DNA of 64,000 bases from CAYNWH01 sp964400885. Its GTDB lineage: Bacteria; Patescibacteriota; Patescibacteriia; CAIXNZ01. The notes below the pieces were generated by a model. That model was not told the origin of the DNA. It made no database searches and was given only the letters and a program-made list of their open reading frames with translations. The stretch covers positions 1 through 64,000 of the forward strand of contig CAYNWH010000004.1 of assembly GCA_964400885.1 (NCBI GenBank), in the 5' to 3' direction. Position 1 is the stretch's first letter. Each line of letters opens with the position of its first letter. The translations under genes were made by a program, and so were the position numbers. Positions 50,288 to 58,777 of this stretch are shown here, in pieces.

Positions 50288-50863
50288 CTATTCATTAACT
50301 GCAGCCCTTTGTTTTTCCCACCAAGGCCGATTGTCATTGATTTTCATCAGTAAATGTTTCAGAGCAGGGTCATCAAACGTAAAATATCTGGTAGCTGTTC
50401 GCTTTAATTCATTAGATAACGTTGTTGAAGTCGCCCAGACTTCAACGGTTTTACCGAATTCCTGGCATACTTCAATCAGACGCTGGTAATCAGAATCGCC
50501 GCTGACCAGAACCAAGTGATCAAATGATTTTTCTTTGAGCAGTTGTAACATTACTTCAACTGTTAGCCACTGGTCAGTTCGGCTTTTAAAATGGGCTTTT
50601 TGGTTTTCGCCAGGTGCGTAGACTTTAAGAGGTGCTTGAATGGGCTCAAACCCCAATTCTTCCAAGTTGAAAATAAAAGAATTTCTTGCATTGCTTAAAG
50701 GATTAACATCATAAAAAACCTTCAAAATAAGTTCACGATTTTGGCCTTTGGCATGACCGACATGACCGATATGCTTCAGAAAAGCCTTAAAATTAATATT
50801 TTTTTTCAAACCTTTTGTCATGCCATAGACATTAGGACTGTCAATAACCACCAAAACTCTCAA
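50288..50863 (-). CDS. NYN-domain protein (LabA/DUF88-like)
   Basis: 191 residues of PIN-like NYN fold: VLVVIDSPNVYGM (first acidic residue), FYDVNPL, KSRTDQWLTVEVMLQLL (middle Asp) and LVLVSGDSDYQRLI (third acidic pair). These positions match metal-dependent RNases of the NYN class. Start is TTG at 50863, fixed by GAAAGGAGGGCAAAAAATTG. Solo unit with its own terminator, diverging from def. Substrate is unknown; an RNA target is likely from the fold. Confidence 0.82.
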   Translation of the reverse strand: MRVLVVIDSPNVYGMTKGLKKNINFKAFLKHIGHVGHAKGQNRELILKVFYDVNPLSNARNSFIFNLEELGFEPIQAPLKVYAPGENQKAHFKSRTDQWLTVEVMLQLLKEKSFDHLVLVSGDSDYQRLIEVCQEFGKTVEVWATSTTLSNELKRTATRYFTFDDPALKHLLMKINDNRPWWEKQRAAVNE

Positions 50864-50874
50864 TTTTTTGCCCT

Positions 50875-50905
50875 CCTTTCCCGTTGACTTTTACTCTTAT
50901 TTATG
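50875..50905 (+). promoter_or_regulatory. def promoter
   Basis: TTGACT, 17 bases, TATTTT in the divergent space between the NYN gene and def. Confidence 0.5.
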
Positions 50906-50948
50906 CTATTTTAAAGAGTATATTACAGTTTATAACAATATTAACAAA

Positions 50949-51398
50949 ATGTCAAGGTTAAATATCAAAATTAATCCAGATCCTATTCTCAGGAAAAAAA
51001 CAAAAAAAATCGCTGAAATTACTCCAGAAATTAAGCGCTTAATTTTAGATATGGCAAAAACCATGAAGCAAGCCCAAGGCATTGGATTGGCAGCGCCTCA
51101 AGTCGGTTCTAATCTTAATTTATGCTTAATTAATACTGAAAAAGGCCCTTTAGCTTTAATTAATCCTCAAATAACCTGGAAATCAATCAGAAAAGAAGTA
51201 GAAGAAGAAGGCTGTTTAAGCGTGCCTGGCACATTTGGCTTAGTCAAAAGGCATAAAATAATCTATATCAAAGCCCTAACCCAAGATGGCAAGTCAATAA
51301 AATTTAGAGCTGAAGGCTTATTTGCCCGCGTAATTCAGCATGAAATTGACCATTTAAATGGCATTTTAATTATTGATAAATTTGTCAAAGAAAAATAA
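50949..51398 (+). CDS. def: peptide deformylase
   Basis: Removes the formyl group from nascent proteins. All three motifs are present: GIGLAAPQVG, EEGCLSVPG (Cys ligand) and QHEIDHLNG (HExxH). I choose ATG 50949 (MSRLNIKINPDPILRKK) as the standard N-terminus; an upstream ATG at 50868 would add an unrelated tail. 149 residues. fmt follows 2 bases later, a classic pair. Confidence 0.94.
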   Translation: MSRLNIKINPDPILRKKTKKIAEITPEIKRLILDMAKTMKQAQGIGLAAPQVGSNLNLCLINTEKGPLALINPQITWKSIRKEVEEEGCLSVPGTFGLVKRHKIIYIKALTQDGKSIKFRAEGLFARVIQHEIDHLNGILIIDKFVKEK

Positions 51399-51400
51399 AC

Positions 51401-52351
51401 ATGGATTCAAAAGATACAAAAATGATTTTTATGGGCACGCCTGAATTTGCTGTGCCTATTTTAAATGCTTTAATTAAAAGCTATAATGTTATAGCTGTTG
51501 TAACTCAGCCTGATAAAAAAGCGGGCAGGAAACAAATATTAACTCAATCCCCTATTAAAAAAATAGCTTTAAAAAATAAAATTCAGGTTTTGCAACCAGA
51601 AAAAATCAAAGGTAATATTGAATTTATTCAACAGATAAAAAATTTAAAGCCAGATTTAATTATAGTAGCAGCTTATGGCTTTATTTTGCCTAATGAATTG
51701 CTTGAAATGCCTAAATTTGGCGTACTCAATGTTCATGCTTCACTTTTACCCAAATATCGTGGTGCTTCGCCTATCCAGGCAACAATTTTAAATGGCGATA
51801 AAAAAACAGGAGTAACAATTATGCTGGTTAATGAAAAAATGGATGAAGGCGACATTTTAAATCAAAACGAAATGGAAATTGCTGATAATGAATCATTTTC
51901 AACCTTGCATGACAAACTTTCAATTTTAGGAACTCACCTCTTAATTGATACTTTGCCTAAATATTTAAATAGCGAGATTAAACCGCAAAAACAAGATAAT
52001 TCCAAGACCACTTATTGCCAGCTAATAACTAAAGAAGATGGCAAAATAAACTGGCACAAATCAGCAGAAGAGATTGAACGCCAAGTGCGTGCTCTAAATC
52101 CCTGGCCAGGTACCTTTACTTTATGGAATAATAAAAAAATAAAAATTTTGCAGGCCTTAGCTGATGGTTCGACTAAGCTCACCATGACAGCTTCGGCTGG
52201 CGAAGTTATTAAGTTAGATAGTGGTTTGGCTGTGCAATGCGGTCGAGACGCGCTGCAAATTAAAGAATTGCAACTTGAAGGCAAAAAGCCGATGACTGAT
52301 AAAGAATTTCTAAATGGGTATAAAGAAATAATAGGCTCAAATTTAAAATAA
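51401..52351 (+). CDS. fmt: methionyl-tRNA formyltransferase
   Basis: Formylates Met-tRNA-fMet from 10-formyl-THF. MIFMGTPEFAVPILNAL near the start and NVHASLLPKYRGASPIQ near 110 (the Asn/His/Asp active-site region) identify it; the C-terminal OB-like domain starts near 210. 316 residues, normal. Coupled with def. Confidence 0.94.
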   Translation: MDSKDTKMIFMGTPEFAVPILNALIKSYNVIAVVTQPDKKAGRKQILTQSPIKKIALKNKIQVLQPEKIKGNIEFIQQIKNLKPDLIIVAAYGFILPNELLEMPKFGVLNVHASLLPKYRGASPIQATILNGDKKTGVTIMLVNEKMDEGDILNQNEMEIADNESFSTLHDKLSILGTHLLIDTLPKYLNSEIKPQKQDNSKTTYCQLITKEDGKINWHKSAEEIERQVRALNPWPGTFTLWNNKKIKILQALADGSTKLTMTASAGEVIKLDSGLAVQCGRDALQIKELQLEGKKPMTDKEFLNGYKEIIGSNLK

Positions 52352-52363
52352 TCTCTATAATAA

Positions 52364-52393
52364 AAAAAATCGTCCTACGCGGGGCGATTTTTT
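52364..52393. terminator. bidirectional terminator between fmt and PBP2
   Basis: AAATCG..CC-TACGC-GG..CGATTT with A and T runs on both sides. Confidence 0.75.
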
Positions 52394-52436
52394 GTTTTAA
52401 AGTAAATTACGTACAATGAAAATTTTAATCTAACAA

Positions 52437-54371
52437 CTAATCACTATTAGCCTTTTTATAAACATTAAAATACCAATTCAACATATCATAAGTAATTGGC
52501 ACGCTAACTGCACTGCCTTCTCCGCCTTCTTCAACCAAGACCGTAATCGCTACTTCAGGATTATCATAGGGCGCAAAGCCAGTAAACCAGGCATGATTTT
52601 CCTTATTAGTATTCCATTGAGCCGTACCAGTTTTACCTGCCACACTTACATTTAAATTATTTAAATATTGAGCACTGCCTTCTGTCACAGTCTGTCTCAT
52701 GGCTTTTTTAACAATATTAATATTAGCCGGGCTGATAAAATCCTGCCTTATTATTTGGGGTTTAATTATCTGGCTATCATCACCATTAGAAAGCACTTCT
52801 TTAACTAAATGCGGCTGATATAATGTACCGCCATTAGCAAAAACAGTTGTATAATTAGCCACTTGTAAAGGTGTCACCAAAAGATCACCTTGGCCAATGG
52901 CCATATGATAAGTATCACCTATATACCATTCTTCATTCTTAGTTTTTAATTTCCAATCAGGATCTGGAACTAAGCCAGTTGCTTCGCCAGGCAAATCAAT
53001 ACCAGTTTTTTTATCTAAACCAAACAATTCAAAATATTTTTTCAAGCCATCCTCGCCTAACCCCTTAAAATCCTCGTAACCACCACCCACAATATAAAAA
53101 AAGGTATTAACTGACCAGGCAATAGCCCGATAAACATTAGTCAATCCATGACCACCAGCTGCCCAATCAGGAAAAAACCAACGATCAAAAAGCCAAAGAC
53201 CACCCGTGCTTAAAAATGTAGTTTTATCAGTAATAATTCCTTCCTGCAGCGCTCCAGCGGCTATAACTGGCTTAATCGTTGATCCTGACGGGTATTCACC
53301 TTTTATAGCTCGGTCAAATAAAGGATTATCTTCATTATCCACTAATTTTTTATAATCTTCGCTGGATATCCCTTGAGCAAATAAATTATCATCAAAATCA
53401 GGCAGACTGACTAAGGCAATAATTTCTCCATTTTGGGGATTTATCATTATTAAACTACCTCTTTTTTTGTTAAACTTTTTCAAATAATTATTTAAAATTT
53501 CTCTGGCTTTTTTCTGGACTTCCAAATCAATAGTCAATACTAAATTTTTACCATTTGCTGGTTCTTGATAATAAAGAACTTTTTTCTCCTGTCCAGCCAC
53601 ATCTACTTCAACGCCTTCTTTCCCATATTTACCGCGCAACGTCCCCTCATAATTTAATTCTAAACCAGTTTTACCAATATAATCATTTAATAAATAATCC
53701 TGATCTGACTTATCTTTTAATTCTTTATCTGTAATTTTACCTAAATAACCTAAAATATGAGAAAATTCATAAGAATAAAGATACTCTCTCTGATTTCTAG
53801 TTTCAATAAATAAGCCCGGAATTTGTTCTGATTTTATTTTTAATAAAAGCGCTTCCTGATACTCAATATTTTCCCTGACAGTCACTAAATATTTAAAATT
53901 AGAAGGATATTTATTAAGAATATTTTTTATGTCATCAGGACTTTGATTGATAGTCTGGGCAATCAAGCTTATTTGCTCTTCCTTTTTTTGTTCATTCAAG
54001 GCTAGATCTTTCGGCAAGATTAAAGCATCAAAGATGGGCACGTTCTTTACTAAAGGTTTTAGATTTTTATCATAAATTAATCCCCTGCTGGCTATAATTG
54101 ATTTTTCTCTGGTTCTATTAACCTCTGCTAATTGGTCATAATATTCACCTTTAACTACTTGAAGCTGAAAAGTTCTGCCAAATAAAATAATCATGCCAAT
54201 TAAAATAAAAAATAACAGAAAATTTATCTTTTTCTCAGCTAAATGCTTACCTAAAAATTTATCATCGCTATTATAAAGTTTTTCTTTTTCAACGCCAAAA
54301 TCATCTTCCATGAAAAAACTTCCATCGATTTCTTTAGCATTTCTATATTTTCTATCAATATTTTTCTTCAT
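52437..54371 (-). CDS. mrdA: penicillin-binding protein 2 (elongasome transpeptidase)
   Basis: 644 residues: short cytoplasmic part, one membrane helix (about 52-72), the PBP dimerisation domain, then the transpeptidase with GEYPSGSTIKPV (SxxK), AWSVNTFFY (SxN) and VAGKTGTAQ (KTG). It follows mreB-mreC-mreD, so it is the rod-type PBP2 rather than FtsI. Start overlaps mreD by 4 bases. Confidence 0.9.
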   Translation of the reverse strand: MKKNIDRKYRNAKEIDGSFFMEDDFGVEKEKLYNSDDKFLGKHLAEKKINFLLFFILIGMIILFGRTFQLQVVKGEYYDQLAEVNRTREKSIIASRGLIYDKNLKPLVKNVPIFDALILPKDLALNEQKKEEQISLIAQTINQSPDDIKNILNKYPSNFKYLVTVRENIEYQEALLLKIKSEQIPGLFIETRNQREYLYSYEFSHILGYLGKITDKELKDKSDQDYLLNDYIGKTGLELNYEGTLRGKYGKEGVEVDVAGQEKKVLYYQEPANGKNLVLTIDLEVQKKAREILNNYLKKFNKKRGSLIMINPQNGEIIALVSLPDFDDNLFAQGISSEDYKKLVDNEDNPLFDRAIKGEYPSGSTIKPVIAAGALQEGIITDKTTFLSTGGLWLFDRWFFPDWAAGGHGLTNVYRAIAWSVNTFFYIVGGGYEDFKGLGEDGLKKYFELFGLDKKTGIDLPGEATGLVPDPDWKLKTKNEEWYIGDTYHMAIGQGDLLVTPLQVANYTTVFANGGTLYQPHLVKEVLSNGDDSQIIKPQIIRQDFISPANINIVKKAMRQTVTEGSAQYLNNLNVSVAGKTGTAQWNTNKENHAWFTGFAPYDNPEVAITVLVEEGGEGSAVSVPITYDMLNWYFNVYKKANSD

Positions 54372-54892
54372 TTTTTAATTAAAAAGGCCAAATTTAATTT
54401 TTTTATGGTAAATTTGGCAATAAAATATAAAGCCATCATTAAAATAAGATTTGAAAGCAGCTGCCAGCCAAGATTAGCTAAAAAAATCCAATCCAAATTG
54501 ATATAGAGTTTAACAAAACCTAAAAAGTTAAATAATAAATTTAATATATATACTAACAAACTATACAAAAAAGTTGCGACTAAAATCAAAATTAGATTAG
54601 TATAGAAAGAAAAGTTAATTAATACATTTTTATAAAGAAAATTAACAGCTAATAAAACTAGGAGATAAACAATAATTAATGTACCCAAAGGCAAATATGA
54701 ATAAATATTAATCAGAAAACCAATTAAAACTGCGAAGATAAAACCTAAATTAAAGCCAAAGATTATTGTTATAAAAACTAAAGTGACCAGTAATAAATTA
54801 AGGTTACTAAAAGGCGTCAAAGCCGGCAAAATGCTCTGAGCAATAAAAACTAATGCCAAAGAAATCAAAAAATAATATAGATATTTAATCAT
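54368..54892 (-). CDS. mreD: MreD-like membrane protein
   Basis: 174 residues with five or six membrane helices, little else. Assignment rests on position between mreC and PBP2, with 8-base and 4-base overlaps, plus the size usual for MreD. Confidence 0.75.
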   Translation of the reverse strand: MIKYLYYFLISLALVFIAQSILPALTPFSNLNLLLVTLVFITIIFGFNLGFIFAVLIGFLINIYSYLPLGTLIIVYLLVLLAVNFLYKNVLINFSFYTNLILILVATFLYSLLVYILNLLFNFLGFVKLYINLDWIFLANLGWQLLSNLILMMALYFIAKFTIKKLNLAFLIKK

Positions 54893-55703
54893 TAGTGTAA
54901 TCTTTAGGTATTATAATGCTTAAAATAGTTATCTGATTATAATCAACCAAAGGATTAATAGTGGCTGATTTAAATAAATCATTTTCTTGGCTAATAATTC
55001 TGTTAACTTTACCTAAAATAAGGCCTCTGGGTATGAACTTTTCCAAACCAGATGTGATTAGCAAATCATCCTGCCTGATTCCAATATCTTGAGGTATAAG
55101 ATCTACCTTAATACTTAAACCAAATTCACCTTTGGCTAAGCCAGTCGTTTCATTACTGCTTAGCGTACTCACTGCCAATTGACTGGCCTGATCTGTAAGT
55201 AATAAAATAGTTAAAAGATTATCCTTAACTTCTGCAACTTTACCAATAATTACACCCTGATCAACGACTGCTGCATAACCGGCTTGAATACCGTCATTTT
55301 TCCCTTTATTTATAATCAAGGTATTGACTCTGTTCAAATCCCTGCCAATAACTTTACCCATGACATAATCAAAATTCTGTTCCTCAAAAAAATTCAGCAT
55401 AGATCTTAACTTATCATTTTCTAGTTTATAGCCGACCAATTGACTATTCTCATAAGATAATTGATTCAATTCTTGCTTCAGTTGATCATTTTCCGTTTTT
55501 AACTGCTGAGCTTCCTGATAGTTAATAAAGGAGTACTTTAATTTAGTAAAGAAAGTATAGCTGTCATTTTGCAAATCAGAAAAAAAGCCAATAAAATAAT
55601 TTTCGCCTTTAAATAAAACTCCCAAATAATAGAAAAAAATAAGCAGTATAATAACTGCTAAAATAAAAAATTTAACAAGCCGATTTTTCTTTTTTTTATC
55701 CAT
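54885..55703 (-). CDS. mreC: rod-shape protein MreC
   Basis: 272 residues: one membrane helix (about 12-30), coiled coil (about 60-105, EAQQLKTENDQLKQELNQL), and the two-barrel MreC domain (VMGKVIGRDLNRVNTLIINKG, GAVVDQGVIIGKV-like, LLITSGLEKFIPRGLILGKV). Bridges MreB to wall enzymes. Confidence 0.88.
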   Translation of the reverse strand: MDKKKKNRLVKFFILAVIILLIFFYYLGVLFKGENYFIGFFSDLQNDSYTFFTKLKYSFINYQEAQQLKTENDQLKQELNQLSYENSQLVGYKLENDKLRSMLNFFEEQNFDYVMGKVIGRDLNRVNTLIINKGKNDGIQAGYAAVVDQGVIIGKVAEVKDNLLTILLLTDQASQLAVSTLSSNETTGLAKGEFGLSIKVDLIPQDIGIRQDDLLITSGLEKFIPRGLILGKVNRIISQENDLFKSATINPLVDYNQITILSIIIPKDYTND

Positions 55704-55708
55704 AGCTA

Positions 55709-56758
55709 TTAGCTTTCATCGAATTGGCCAGGTGAAATAATATTTTTTAATAAATCCAAGTCATCCAACAAATAGCCTGTTCCCCTAACGACCGCAGTTA
55801 AAGGATCGTCAGCGACATAAACTGGTATTTGAGTCGCACGAGAAATTGCTTTGTCTAGACCTTTTAAAAGAGAACCCCCGCCAGTTAAAAGGATACCTCT
55901 TTCATAAATATCAGCCACTAACTCCGGCGGCGTTATTTCCAATGTCGCTTTGATATTGTCAATAATTATGCGAATTGATTTGGATAATGCTTCCCTTATT
56001 TGTTCATCATTAACGATTATTTCCTTAGGCAAGCCCGTGACTAAATCTCTGCCTCGCATTTGGGCTTCTAATGGCTGCTTGAGCTGGGCAGCAGAACCGA
56101 TTTTTATTTTAATATCTTCAGCTACTTTTTCGCCTAAAAGTAAATTAAACTTAGCTCTAGCATACTGGATAATATTTTTATTCATCTCATCGCCGGCAAC
56201 TTTAATTGTTTTCCAAGTAACTATCCCGCCTAAAGAGATAACTGCAATTTCAGTGGTACCGCCGCCAATATCAACTATCATATTACCAACAGCTTCTTCA
56301 ATCGGTAATCTGCAACCAATGGCAGCGGCCATTGATTCCTCAACTAAATAAACTTCTCTGGCTCCGGCTGAAAGCGCAGCATCTTCAACAGCTTTTCTTT
56401 CCACTTCTGTGACATCCAGAGGCACACCTACTACCACGCGAGGCCGAGGCAATAAATTAAAGGCTTCCTGATGAGTTTTTTCAATAAAATATTTTAACAT
56501 TTTTTCAGTCACTTCAAAATCTGAAATTACCCCGTCTACTAAAGGACGGACAGCCGTAATATGAGCTGGTGTTTTACCCACCATTTTTTTGGCTTCAGCG
56601 CCCACAGCTAAAATCTGATCATTTTTTAAATTTATTGCTACAACAGATGGTTCATTTATAACTATGCCTTTATCTTTAACATAAACCAAGGTGTTAGCTG
56701 TGCCTAAATCTATGCCAATATCTTTGGAAAATTTACCTAAAATTCGGTCAAAAATCAT
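55709..56758 (-). CDS. mreB: rod-shape protein MreB
   Basis: Actin homologue, 349 residues. GIDLGTANTLVYVKDKGIVINEPSVVA (phosphate 1), IVDIGGGTTEIAVISLGG (phosphate 2) and GILLTGGGSLLKGL (adenosine) are intact. It organises lateral wall synthesis with MreC, MreD and PBP2 downstream, so the cell is probably rod-like or elongated. Confidence 0.96.
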   Translation of the reverse strand: MIFDRILGKFSKDIGIDLGTANTLVYVKDKGIVINEPSVVAINLKNDQILAVGAEAKKMVGKTPAHITAVRPLVDGVISDFEVTEKMLKYFIEKTHQEAFNLLPRPRVVVGVPLDVTEVERKAVEDAALSAGAREVYLVEESMAAAIGCRLPIEEAVGNMIVDIGGGTTEIAVISLGGIVTWKTIKVAGDEMNKNIIQYARAKFNLLLGEKVAEDIKIKIGSAAQLKQPLEAQMRGRDLVTGLPKEIIVNDEQIREALSKSIRIIIDNIKATLEITPPELVADIYERGILLTGGGSLLKGLDKAISRATQIPVYVADDPLTAVVRGTGYLLDDLDLLKNIISPGQFDES

Positions 56759-56764
56759 ACTAAT

Positions 56765-58024
56765 CTATTTATTAATTGCCCCCTTTAAATACTTTATTAA
56801 TTGGTTTATTTTAACTAATTCAATTTCAGCCAAATTGCGTTTTTTAATCTCTACACTAACTTTAGCTAAGGTCTTATCGCTTAAAACTAATCTAAAAGGT
56901 AAACCTAATAAATCAGCATCATTTAGCTTAACCCCAGCTGATTCATTACGGTCATCAAATAAGACTTCAAAACCTTCTTTAATTAAATCATTGTACAATA
57001 ACTCTGATTTTTTGGCAAGCTCCTTATTCTCACCAATTGAAAGCAGATGAATTTGGTAAGGCGCCACGGTTTGGGGCCAAATAAGACCATTTTTATCATT
57101 ATAAACTTCAGCGATTGTTCCCATAATGCGGCTGGGGCCCATACCATAACATCCCATAATAATATCACGTTCTTGTCCCTTATCATCAATATATTTAAAT
57201 TCAAAATCTGAAGTAAAACGAGTCCCTAATTTAAAAATATTGCCTGTTTCAATAGCTTTTGCTTCTTTAAATTTATTTTTTGCTGTCTGGCAGCCCTGGC
57301 ATTCTTTAATATCGCTGATAATTTCCTTATTATAAGCTAATTTGCATTTAGGACAGATGTAAATTATATCTTCTCCGTTTTCTGCCAAAGTCTGAAACTC
57401 ATGGGAATACTTAGAAAATGCTCCGCCCGAAGCAAAAGTTAAATAAGTAATATCTCTTAAGCCTAAACGCTCAAATATTTTAAAATAAGCATCTTTTACA
57501 ATTTCATAATATTTTTCTAAATCATTTTCATCGGAATGAAATGAATATAAATCCTTCATGGAAAATTCACGGCCTCTAAGCAACCCAGCCTTGGCTCTTG
57601 GTTCATTTCTAAATTTAGTCTGAATCTGATAAACATATTTTGGCAAATCTTTATAAGAAAAAACAAATTTTTTAAGCAAAGGGGTAACAACTTCCTCATG
57701 TGTTGCGCCTAAAGCATATTCCTTATCATCATATCCCTTAAATTTGAATAAAGCATCAAAATTATCCCAACGATCAGTCAACTGCCAAATTTCCTTAGGT
57801 GTCATGGCTGGCATTAATATTTCCTGGCCGCCAATTTTATTCATTTCCTGGCGTATAATGTCTTCAATTTTTCTTAAAACGCTTAGCCCTAAAGGTAAAT
57901 AAGTATAAATGCCAGCAGTTGACTTATCAATAAAACCAGCCCTGATTAATAAAGAGGCATTTAAACTTTTTTCTTCGGAACCGATATCTTTTCTAGTTTT
58001 GGTAAATAAAAAAGATTGTTTCAT
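56765..58024 (-). CDS. proS: prolyl-tRNA synthetase, short form without editing insertion
   Basis: Class II synthetase of 419 residues. AGIYTYLPLGLSVLRKIEDIIRQEMN at the start, TKFRNEPRAKAGLLRGREFSMKDLYSF (motif 2) and CYGMGPSRIMGTIAEVYND (motif 3), then an anticodon-binding domain (FEVLFDDR, DLLGLPFRLV). The bacterial INS editing domain between motifs 2 and 3 is missing; a CPKCKLAYNKE..CQGC zinc-like insert lies there instead. Overlaps the next gene by 4 bases. Confidence 0.9.
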   Translation of the reverse strand: MKQSFLFTKTRKDIGSEEKSLNASLLIRAGFIDKSTAGIYTYLPLGLSVLRKIEDIIRQEMNKIGGQEILMPAMTPKEIWQLTDRWDNFDALFKFKGYDDKEYALGATHEEVVTPLLKKFVFSYKDLPKYVYQIQTKFRNEPRAKAGLLRGREFSMKDLYSFHSDENDLEKYYEIVKDAYFKIFERLGLRDITYLTFASGGAFSKYSHEFQTLAENGEDIIYICPKCKLAYNKEIISDIKECQGCQTAKNKFKEAKAIETGNIFKLGTRFTSDFEFKYIDDKGQERDIIMGCYGMGPSRIMGTIAEVYNDKNGLIWPQTVAPYQIHLLSIGENKELAKKSELLYNDLIKEGFEVLFDDRNESAGVKLNDADLLGLPFRLVLSDKTLAKVSVEIKKRNLAEIELVKINQLIKYLKGAINK

Positions 58025-58437
58025 ATTCTTTGCCTTGTTTTAGACTTATAACTTATAAAAAATAATTCTATTAAAGCAAAAGCAAAAATCAAGATAAGAA
58101 CATTTGACCAAACCAATAATTTAAAACTCTGCAAACTCAGACTAATAATAATCAGCAAAGAAAACCAAATCGCCTGGCGCAAAGAAATAATCACCTTTTT
58201 GAAGACTAATTTATCTTTAGTAAAAATCAATCTTACCAAAAGACCTAAAATAGCAAAAGTTCCTACCAAAGCCAAGAATAAACTGGTATAAAAAAAGAGT
58301 AAAGCTAATAAGCCACCCTCAAAAGGATTAAAAAAATGAATTACTGCAAAAAAGCCTAAATAACAAGCGATAGTAGCTAAAAGCATTAATAAAATATAGC
58401 TTTTTAATGACATATTAATCAATAATTTATTTATCAA
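58021..58437 (-). CDS. four-TM membrane protein, unknown
   Basis: 138 residues with four hydrophobic segments (about 12-35, 40-70, 80-100, 108-130). No recognised family. Lies between dciA-like and proS genes in the same operon, with ATGA coupling to proS. Confidence 0.5.
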   Translation of the reverse strand: MINKLLINMSLKSYILLMLLATIACYLGFFAVIHFFNPFEGGLLALLFFYTSLFLALVGTFAILGLLVRLIFTKDKLVFKKVIISLRQAIWFSLLIIISLSLQSFKLLVWSNVLILIFAFALIELFFISYKSKTRQRI

Positions 58438-58482
58438 GATAACTAAATTCTAACATATTTTACCTACTTGAGCAAGCTTAAA

Positions 58483-58773
58483 TTAGATCGTAAATTTGAT
58501 ATCTTTAATTACTTTTTCTTTAAATTCTTCATTAATTTTTCTAATAAGATCTTCCTTTCTGAAATTTACTTCCTGAATAATAATAGAATTCAAACAAACA
58601 ACAGTCAAAATCTTTTCTTTCATATATAAGGGTTTAATCTTTTTTATAATATTAGGCCCCAGTAATTCTTTAACTAATTTTTCAAATTCTTTAATAATTA
58701 AAGCTGTTTCAACATCTTTAGCTAAGCCTATTTGCTTTATACGTTTTTGAAGCAAATCTTTAATATGGCGCAT
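58483..58773 (-). CDS. DciA/DUF721-like replication protein
   Basis: 96 residues if started at ATG 58773 (MRHIKDLLQKRIKQIG), 4 bases after the upstream helicase stop; a longer frame would overlap that gene. ILTVVCLNSIIIQEVNFRKEDLIRKIN matches the 'L.v.v.ss.w..eL..r...L...iN' core of DUF721, whose DciA members load or assist replicative helicases in bacteria without DnaC/DnaI. The usual Trp is Ile here. Confidence 0.6.
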   Translation of the reverse strand: MRHIKDLLQKRIKQIGLAKDVETALIIKEFEKLVKELLGPNIIKKIKPLYMKEKILTVVCLNSIIIQEVNFRKEDLIRKINEEFKEKVIKDIKFTI

Positions 58774-58777
58774 AAAT

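Noticed and set aside
56691..57050. Plus-strand ORFs opposite mreB and proS, and similar ones opposite other core genes
   Set aside because: Shadow frames of confidently identified genes with no SD, promoter or recognisable domain.
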